Of a stretch of 64,000 bases of DNA, positions 58,413 through 64,000 are shown piece after piece (the first letter of the stretch is position 1; each line of letters begins with the position of its first letter). The notes beneath the pieces are model-generated. The model searched no databases. It worked only from the letters and a program-made list of their open reading frames with translations, and had not been told where the DNA came from. The stretch lies in the NCBI RefSeq assembly GCF_030680395.1, contig NZ_JAUXVR010000026.1, positions 1-64,000 of the forward strand, read 5' to 3'. The position numbers and the translations under genes are program-made. The DNA is from Methylobacter sp. (GTDB lineage: Bacteria; Pseudomonadota; Gammaproteobacteria; Methylococcales; Methylomonadaceae).

Positions 58413-59042
58413 TCAGACTCTGCTTTTAGCGGCATAACTGATCATGAGGTCCTGGTAAACCGGGGTATGGCCGCAAAGGAGCTTACCGAAGCCCTGGACA
58501 TCGCTGCGCCAGTCGCGTTGCAGTTCCGAAGCCACGGCGAACCAGTTTAACAGTTGCACACCTGCGGTCGCCATCCGAAGCCATGCAGCCTCGCGGCTAG
58601 CCTGGTTGAATGTGCCGCTTGCGTCGGTGACGACAAAGACCTCGTAGCCTGCCTCTAACGCAGATAGCGCAGGAAATGCTACGCAGACCTCGGTTACTAT
58701 GCCGGCGATGATAAGCTGCTTGCAGCCGGTATCCTTCACCGCCCTGACGAAATCTTCGTTGTCCCAGGCGTTGATTTGGCCTGGACGGGCGATAAACGGA
58801 ACGTGGGGAAACATTTCTTTCAGCTCGGGCATAATGGGACCGTTCGGCCCTGTCTCGAAACTGGTAGTGAGGATAGTCGGTAGATTGAAGAATTTCGCCA
58901 TATCGGCCAAGGCCATAATGCTGTTCTTGAATTCGCTGGGCGGATAGTCCTGTACTAACGTAGTCAGACCGCATTGGTGATCCACGAAGAGAACCGCTGC
59001 GTCTTCTTTGGAAATGCGATGATATTGATAAGTGTTGCTCAT
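58413..59042 (-). CDS. Isochorismatase-family cysteine hydrolase, YcaC-like
   Basis: 209 residues. The family triad is present: an aspartate in V-D-H-Q near residue 21, a lysine in the middle region, and cysteine in G-I-V-T-E-V-C-V. AGAGGTG precedes the ATG. YcaC-like hydrolases are of unknown physiological role. Not a siderophore isochorismatase: it lacks the carrier domain and lies away from the NRPS locus. Confidence 0.9.
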   Translation of the reverse strand: MSNTYQYHRISKEDAAVLFVDHQCGLTTLVQDYPPSEFKNSIMALADMAKFFNLPTILTTSFETGPNGPIMPELKEMFPHVPFIARPGQINAWDNEDFVRAVKDTGCKQLIIAGIVTEVCVAFPALSALEAGYEVFVVTDASGTFNQASREAAWLRMATAGVQLLNWFAVASELQRDWRSDVQGFGKLLCGHTPVYQDLMISYAAKSRV

Positions 59043-59161
59043 AATGTCACCTCTTTCATGGTTTCGATGTGTGCATACAGGGTGTAGTAAAGGCTGGGAA
59101 CTTTGCCTTGTTGCATCGTCTCGTTATGCGCAGTCGTGTAATTTGTTTGGCATTATGCATT

Positions 59162-59851
59162 TCAATTGTCCACGCTACTAATGAACCGATAAATGACCGC
59201 GCCGAGTGCTGCGCCAACGATCGGTGCCAGCCAAAATAACCAGAGCTGGGCAACAGCCCAGTCGCCAACGAAGACGGCGACACCTGTACTGCGAGCAGGA
59301 TTTACAGAAGTATTGGTGACGGGAATACTGATCAGGTGAATCAGGGTAAGACAAAGACCGATAGCTACAGGTGCCATTCCCTGCGGCGCGCGTTTGTCGG
59401 TCGCACCGAGAATGACCAGCAAAAACATCATGGTCATAACAACTTCAGTCACTAGGGCAGCAAGCAAGGAATAACCTCCTGGCGAATGGGTGCCATAGCC
59501 GTTGGAAGCGAAACCCGCTGAAACATCGAAACCCGCCTTGCCGCTGGCGATAAGATAAAGAACGCCTCCCGAAACAACAGCGCCGAATACTTGAGCGACG
59601 ATATAAGGCAGCAATTGGTTTGCCGGGAAACGACCGCCAACCCATAATCCTACAGAAACTGCCGGATTTAGATGGCAACCGGAGATGTGTCCGATTGCGT
59701 AAGCCATAGTGAGTACGGTTAAGCCAAAAGCCAACGAAACGCCGAGCAATCCGATGCCAACATCAGGAAATGCTGCTGCCAATACAGCACTGCCGCACCC
59801 GCCAAGAACCAGCCAAAATGTCCCCAAAAATTCTGTAAGATATATTTTCAT
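59162..59851 (-). CDS. aqpZ: Aquaporin Z-type water channel
   Basis: 229 residues, six membrane segments and two half-helices bearing the NPA motifs: C-H-L-N-P-A-V-S and S-V-N-P-A-R-S. The second motif is followed by the arginine of the selectivity filter. AAGGAAG precedes the ATG. It passes water, and is the most upstream gene of the minus-strand accessory group. Confidence 0.95.
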   Translation of the reverse strand: MKIYLTEFLGTFWLVLGGCGSAVLAAAFPDVGIGLLGVSLAFGLTVLTMAYAIGHISGCHLNPAVSVGLWVGGRFPANQLLPYIVAQVFGAVVSGGVLYLIASGKAGFDVSAGFASNGYGTHSPGGYSLLAALVTEVVMTMMFLLVILGATDKRAPQGMAPVAIGLCLTLIHLISIPVTNTSVNPARSTGVAVFVGDWAVAQLWLFWLAPIVGAALGAVIYRFISSVDN

Positions 59852-60090
59852 AAGTTATCTTCCTTTACGCCTTTGACAATGATGCTTAACAAGTGATTAT
59901 TTAGTTCCTGTACAATTTTTTCTTAAAATATCAATATTTAAGCGGAGCGCACAATTCGTATAAACACCTACGCACGCTAGCTTACAGTCGCAGTGGCCGG
60001 GAATAGTAAAGTCTGTTGAGGGGAGGTTAGCATGTATCAAGCTCCAACCAAGTGCGGTCGGGTGCAGGCAGGTAAGCGGATATTTTGTTA

Positions 60091-60122
60091 AGGAACGCGC
60101 ATTTTATGTTGTGCGCGTTCCT
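60091..60122. terminator. Perfect 11-bp hairpin at end of DUF4186 gene
   Basis: AGGAACGCGCA (60091-60101) pairs with TGCGCGTTCCT (60112-60122) and overlaps the stop codon of the DUF4186 gene. Confidence 0.65.
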
Positions 60123-60483
60123 AAGCGAGCTTGCTCATTTCGTTATTCAGCCATCGTTCCAGGACTTTGAGCACATAAGCTTGTTCATCCGGAGTAAGAG
60201 CGCTGCCTCTTGCTATGCCATGCCATTTTTCCAGGCAGCCGCGGCAGCAACAGGCCGTTGCATGTTGTGCTACAAAAACCGGATGGCCTCGAAAAGGGGT
60301 TTGTTTGCCATCATTTTGAAGCACTGCCGGTGCCAGACGTTTTGCGACAAAGTCTCCGGCATGAACGATAACCGTTGGCAGCCCTTTAGTGCGCAAATAG
60401 ACAAGATCTTTGCCTTGGAGGTGAAACTTGCTGCGGAAAGGTGACTTTGAGAGGGTCTCAAAGAGCTTGTCTAAATTTCTCAT
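60121..60483 (-). CDS. DUF4186 family protein
   Basis: 120 residues from ATG 60483; the frame is open further upstream to 60624, but that part overlaps the divergent gene and is not family-like. The family pattern is clear: F-R-S-K-F-H-L, G-D-F-V-A-K-R-L-A-P-A and N-D-G-K-Q-T-P-F-R-G-H-P-V-F-V-A-Q-H-A-T. C-C-C-R-G-C-L-E-K-W-H-G looks like a metal site. Function unknown. It has a divergent neighbour in DUF434. Confidence 0.8.
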   Translation of the reverse strand: MRNLDKLFETLSKSPFRSKFHLQGKDLVYLRTKGLPTVIVHAGDFVAKRLAPAVLQNDGKQTPFRGHPVFVAQHATACCCRGCLEKWHGIARGSALTPDEQAYVLKVLERWLNNEMSKLA

Positions 60484-60572
60484 CAGGTGTTTTATAGCTT
60501 CTGTTTCTATAGTTTCATTATGGGCGGATGTTTTATCATGAATCAAGTTCTGAATCCTGATTGAGTGCTTAT

Positions 60573-61310
60573 ATGAATATCCACGAGCAAAGACATCGCG
60601 GCATGCATCTGAATGACCAAGCATTATTTAGCGGTGAACAATTGCATCGTTTACGCGATGCAGTTTATGAATTCTGCTGGTTGCTGGATCGCGGTTATGC
60701 CCGACATTCGGTTATCCGATTGGTAGGCGACCGCCATCAGCTTACCAAACGTCAACGTTTGGCTATTTCCAGGGCAGCCTGTTCGAGCAGTAACCGCGAG
60801 TTAAGGAAGGCAACCTGCCTTCGGATGGAACAAACCAAAGATCGGCAATTGGTTATTGACGGGTTTAATTTGGTTATTTCCGTTGAAACGGCGATGGCGG
60901 GAGGATTATTGCTACGTTGCTGCGATGGCTGTATACGGGATATTGCCAGTATTCATGGGACTTACCGACTGGTGCATGAAACCCGGCAGGCAATTGAGCT
61001 CATTGGCAATGTGCTGCAAGCTTTTTCTCCTGCGAGCGTGTTGTGGTTGTTTGACAAACCCGTCTCCAACAGCGGACGGCTTGCCGGGATGGTACGGGAT
61101 ATTGCCAAGGTTCATTGCTGGAACTGGCAGGCGGAGTTGATTGACAATCTGGATCAGGTCATTCGGAATAGCGGTAAAGTTGCTATCACCTCCGATTCGG
61201 CGATATTGGACGGAGGGGTACAGTGGTTAAATTTGGGCGCTTATCTGATAACACATCATTTTCATGAATCCTGGCTGATTGATTTTTCAGATGCTTTGAA
61301 TAAAACCTGA
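60573..61310 (+). CDS. DUF434 family protein
   Basis: 245 residues from ATG 60573. The N-terminal region D-R-G-Y-A-R-H-S-V-I-R-L-V-G-D-R-H-Q-L matches DUF434 (about 35-85). The C-terminal part (about 90-245), with V-I-D-G-F-N-L-V and S-D-S-A-I-L-D, looks like a PIN/NYN-type fold, the shape of a nuclease, but that is inference. Function unknown. Confidence 0.75.
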   Translation: MNIHEQRHRGMHLNDQALFSGEQLHRLRDAVYEFCWLLDRGYARHSVIRLVGDRHQLTKRQRLAISRAACSSSNRELRKATCLRMEQTKDRQLVIDGFNLVISVETAMAGGLLLRCCDGCIRDIASIHGTYRLVHETRQAIELIGNVLQAFSPASVLWLFDKPVSNSGRLAGMVRDIAKVHCWNWQAELIDNLDQVIRNSGKVAITSDSAILDGGVQWLNLGAYLITHHFHESWLIDFSDALNKT

Positions 61311-61340
61311 GATATTGTGGTTGGAACGGTACGCATAGGC

Positions 61341-61904
61341 TTATGCCGACAGGTTGATTTTTGTTCCAAGATGGTCTGTATTACCATTGTGGGTGTCTTG
61401 ATTTTTCTGCAACAATTCGGCCTGTGCCTGTGCGGCCATTGCCATTGCACTGGCTGCAACTTGCATATCAGGACCGGAAGGTTGGGACGGAGACAGTGCG
61501 GCTCTTCTGATGGTGTCGGCTTTTCGTAATGTTGCGGCCGGGTCGCCTGAAACCGGAGAGGTATCGATACTGACTTCGCCGCCAATTGCATACTGAATTC
61601 CGTCGGGGCCTTGCTGATATTCAAAACTGGCGCCACCGGTGGCAATGCTGCCTGCCGCAGCCAGATGCGCTGCTTCATGAGTCCTGACTTCAGCGTCCCT
61701 TTGCCTAAGTTCGCTGATGACCTTCAGGTCGGATTCGGAAATTCCCACGGTTTTTTTATCGCTCGTTGATGCGGAAACATCAGTTTTTAATGCGGGATCT
61801 CTTTGAACGTCCTGATCTGAATGGGTTGCAGAGGCGGCCGGTGGCTTCTGAGAATACTCAGTTTGTTGGACAGCGGGTCTATTACCGGCTATGGATGAAA
61901 TCAT
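61341..61904 (-). CDS. SprA-related putative metalloprotease
   Basis: 187 residues. The zinc motif H-E-A-A-H lies in E-V-R-T-H-E-A-A-H-L-A-A-A-G (about 76), and the family pattern Y-Q-x-G-P-D-G and Y-A-I-G-G-E-V-S-I-D-T follows. The N-terminal 50 residues are low-complexity Ser/Gln/Asp-rich. GAAGG precedes the ATG. Substrate is unknown. Confidence 0.85.
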   Translation of the reverse strand: MISSIAGNRPAVQQTEYSQKPPAASATHSDQDVQRDPALKTDVSASTSDKKTVGISESDLKVISELRQRDAEVRTHEAAHLAAAGSIATGGASFEYQQGPDGIQYAIGGEVSIDTSPVSGDPAATLRKADTIRRAALSPSQPSGPDMQVAASAMAMAAQAQAELLQKNQDTHNGNTDHLGTKINLSA

Positions 61905-62017
61905 GATGCACCTTCACATCAGATGAATAATTTTGAGTTTAATAAACAATCAATCAATAGTCTATCGATAAGTTAAAAATAAATAAATTAACGTATAATG
62001 CCCATTTATCCAATGCG

Positions 62018-62078
62018 GTTAAGCCGTTCGGCCTTTAGTCCTGAGCATAGTCGAAGGGTCGCCACGAACGCGTTTAAC
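62018..62078. repeat. Inverted repeat of the GTTAAGCCGTTCG family
   Basis: GTTAAGCCGTTCG (62018-62030) is nearly complementary to CGAACGCGTTTAAC (62065-62078). The middle, AGTCCTGAGCATAGTCGAAG, is a short unit also found, reversed, in the repeat at 27497-27649. Confidence 0.6.
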
Positions 62079-62112
62079 TTGATGGTATTGTCATTTTACC
62101 GGCTGTTTTTTG

Positions 62113-64000
62113 ATGTCCACCCCCGATCTTTTCAAGCAACTCATCCATCAATTATCTCTCTGCCTTAACCAGGACAGACACGTATTAAAGCGGCAGTTAG
62201 ACCGCTGTCGCAGCAAAAACTCAGTAGAAGAATTAAACGCGCTGGCGAGCCGTATTGAAAGATCGGTTGCCGCCAGAAACAAGCGCCTGGCCAGTTTCCC
62301 GGTGCTTACCTTTCCCGATTTGCCGGTCACCGGCAAAAAAGACGACATCGCCAAACTGATACTGGAAAACCAGGTAGTGATTCTGTGCGGCGAAACCGGC
62401 TCCGGTAAGACCACGCAGCTGCCCAAGATTTGCCTGTCGATAGGCCGGGGAGCGGCAGGGTTTATCGGCCATACCCAGCCCCGGCGTATTGCGGCGCGCA
62501 CTGTCGCCGACCGCATTGCGGAAGAGCTTGGCGAACCGATGGGCAAATCGGTCGGCTACAAAATCCGCTTTAACGATAAAACCCACGCCGAATCGTTGGT
62601 CAAGCTGATGACCGACGGTATCTTGCTGGCCGAGTCGCAAAACGATCCTTACTTAAACCAATACGACACCATCATTATCGATGAGGCGCATGAGCGCAGC
62701 TTGAATATCGATTTCCTGATCGGTTACATGAAGTGGCTGCTGCCAAAACGTCCCGATTTAAAGCTGATCATTACTTCGGCAACTATCGATACGCAACGCT
62801 TTTCGACGCATTTTAACAATGCACCGATTATCGAAGTTTCAGGGCGGACTTATCCGGTGGAAATGCGCTATCGGCCAATCGTTCCGAAGGAGGAAGCTGA
62901 CGACGAAAAAGCAACTGACGAAACCGGCGACGAACTGCAAAACGCGATACTTGATGCGGTTGATGAGCTGCACCGGGATTTGCGCGGCGACATCCTGATT
63001 TTTCTCAGCGGCGAGCGGGAAATCAGGGAAACGGCCGATTCGCTGAAAAAGCATCATCCGACCCAATATGAAATCCTGCCGCTGTATTCAAAGCTCAGCG
63101 TCAGCGAGCAGGAGCGGGTGTTCAAACCTAAAGGCGGCAAGCTGCGCATCGTGCTGGCGACCAACGTTGCGGAAACCTCATTGACGGTGCCGGGTATTCG
63201 TTGCGTAATCGATACCGGCCACGCGCGTATCAGCCGCTACAGCCATCGCAGCAAAATCCAGCGTTTGCCGATCGAGCGCATCTCGCAATCTTCCGCCAAC
63301 CAAAGGGCAGGGCGCTGCGGCCGCGTCGCCGAAGGTATCTGCATCCGGCTGTATTCGCACGACGATTATCTGGCACGGCCGGAATTTACCGAGCCGGAAA
63401 TCATGCGCACCAACTTGTCTGCGGTTATTTTGCAGATGATCTCGTTGAAGCTTGGCGATATTGAAGACTTCCCGTTCATCGAGCCGCCCGAAGACAAGAT
63501 GATCCGCGACGGCAAAACCGTGCTGCATGAAGTCAACGCGCTGGATAAATCGGGCAAGCTGACCGAAGTCGGCAAACAGCTGGCCAAATTTCCGACCGAC
63601 CCCAAACTTGCCCGGATGCTGATCGCTGCCGCGCATGAGCATTGCCTGACCGAAGTTGCGATTATCGTGTCCGCGTTAAGCGTGCAAGACCCGAGGGAAA
63701 AGCCCGCCGATAAAATGCAGCAGGCCGACGCCAAACACGCGGCATTTCGTCATCCCGAGTCCGATTTTTTAACCATCTTAAATATCTGGAATACTTACGA
63801 GGACAAGAAAAAGCACTTGTCCAACAGCAAGCTGCGCAAATACTGCACTGATAACTTCCTGTCGTATATGCGGATGCGCGAATGGTTCGACATCCACGCG
63901 CAAATCATGCAGGTGGTTAAGGGCGATCTAAAAATGCACCCGAATACCTATGATCCTGGATATGACCAATCCGCTGGGAGCGGATTGGCACGCACAGCGC
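62113..64000 (+). CDS. hrpA: ATP-dependent RNA helicase HrpA, C-terminus beyond window
   Basis: At least 629 residues; the gene continues past the window. Helicase motifs: G-E-T-G-S-G-K-T-T (Walker A, about 95-103), I-I-D-E-A-H-E-R-S (DEAH, about 190-198), S-A-T, L-A-T-N-V-A-E-T-S-L-T and Q-R-A-G-R-C-G-R. The helicase-associated and OB-type regions begin but are incomplete. No strong ribosome-binding site precedes ATG 62113. The last 45 bases no longer resemble the expected HrpA sequence (see findings). Confidence 0.9.
   Translation, partial: MSTPDLFKQLIHQLSLCLNQDRHVLKRQLDRCRSKNSVEELNALASRIERSVAARNKRLASFPVLTFPDLPVTGKKDDIAKLILENQVVILCGETGSGKTTQLPKICLSIGRGAAGFIGHTQPRRIAARTVADRIAEELGEPMGKSVGYKIRFNDKTHAESLVKLMTDGILLAESQNDPYLNQYDTIIIDEAHERSLNIDFLIGYMKWLLPKRPDLKLIITSATIDTQRFSTHFNNAPIIEVSGRTYPVEMRYRPIVPKEEADDEKATDETGDELQNAILDAVDELHRDLRGDILIFLSGEREIRETADSLKKHHPTQYEILPLYSKLSVSEQERVFKPKGGKLRIVLATNVAETSLTVPGIRCVIDTGHARISRYSHRSKIQRLPIERISQSSANQRAGRCGRVAEGICIRLYSHDDYLARPEFTEPEIMRTNLSAVILQMISLKLGDIEDFPFIEPPEDKMIRDGKTVLHEVNALDKSGKLTEVGKQLAKFPTDPKLARMLIAAAHEHCLTEVAIIVSALSVQDPREKPADKMQQADAKHAAFRHPESDFLTILNIWNTYEDKKKHLSNSKLRKYCTDNFLSYMRMREWFDIHAQIMQVVKGDLKMHPNTYDPGYDQSAGSGLARTA

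Noticed and set aside
58413-59042. Possible siderophore isochorismatase
   Set aside because: YcaC-like hydrolase without carrier domain, 43 kb from the peptide locus; not part of catecholate synthesis.

Overview
The window looks like chromosomal DNA of a gammaproteobacterium. The evidence is the metY-rimP-nusA-infB-rbfA-truB-rpsO-pnp gene order, a complete Na+-translocating NADH:quinone reductase operon with its maturation factor, and HrpA, ExoI and IspG of gammaproteobacterial type. A methylotroph of the order Methylococcales is plausible from the overall gene mix and the many short palindromic repeats, but no methane-oxidation gene is present, so this is inference only.

Region 1-15.4 kb is the right-hand part of a non-ribosomal peptide locus that reads as a siderophore or other metal-chelator cluster. 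It contains the last NRPS module (adenylation, carrier, terminal thioester reductase), a FecA-type TonB receptor with a signalling domain, a PepSY membrane protein, a sulfotransferase fused to an SCP2-like domain, a JmjC/cupin-like protein with an altered metal triad, a phosphopantetheinyl transferase, an MbtH protein, a FecI-type sigma factor, a PvdE/SyrD-type exporter and a PvdQ-like Ntn-hydrolase acylase. FecR follows at 15.7 kb. Together they suggest an acylated peptide that is made in the cytoplasm, released reductively, exported, trimmed in the periplasm, and sensed through receptor-FecR-FecI. The left part of the cluster lies outside the window.

Region 16.9-21.8 kb is a second iron-uptake block: a PiuA/Fiu-like receptor, a PiuC-like dioxygenase, a PiuB-like PepSY protein and two small overlapping genes, all behind a near-consensus Fur box. 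A divergent small membrane-protein gene has a second Fur-like site.

Region 21.9-33 kb holds a YajR-like transporter, ssb, a decayed transposase interrupted by a 206-bp palindromic element with 8-bp target duplications, a pair of membrane/soluble GTPases, a PAS-GGDEF-EAL protein and a CheB-CheR-PAS fusion.

Region 33-51 kb is housekeeping: nqrABCDEF, nqrM, a CBS protein, sbcB, initiator tRNA, then the rimP-to-pnp translation and RNA-decay cluster. Region 51-64 kb holds an M23 peptidase, ispG, a metallophosphoesterase, a phosphohexomutase, a minus-strand group of small stress/detoxification-type proteins with an aquaporin, DUF4186 and DUF434 genes, a SprA-related metalloprotease and the start of hrpA, cut by the window end.

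Short palindromic repeats of several families are scattered between genes. No CRISPR array, rRNA or intact insertion sequence was seen.
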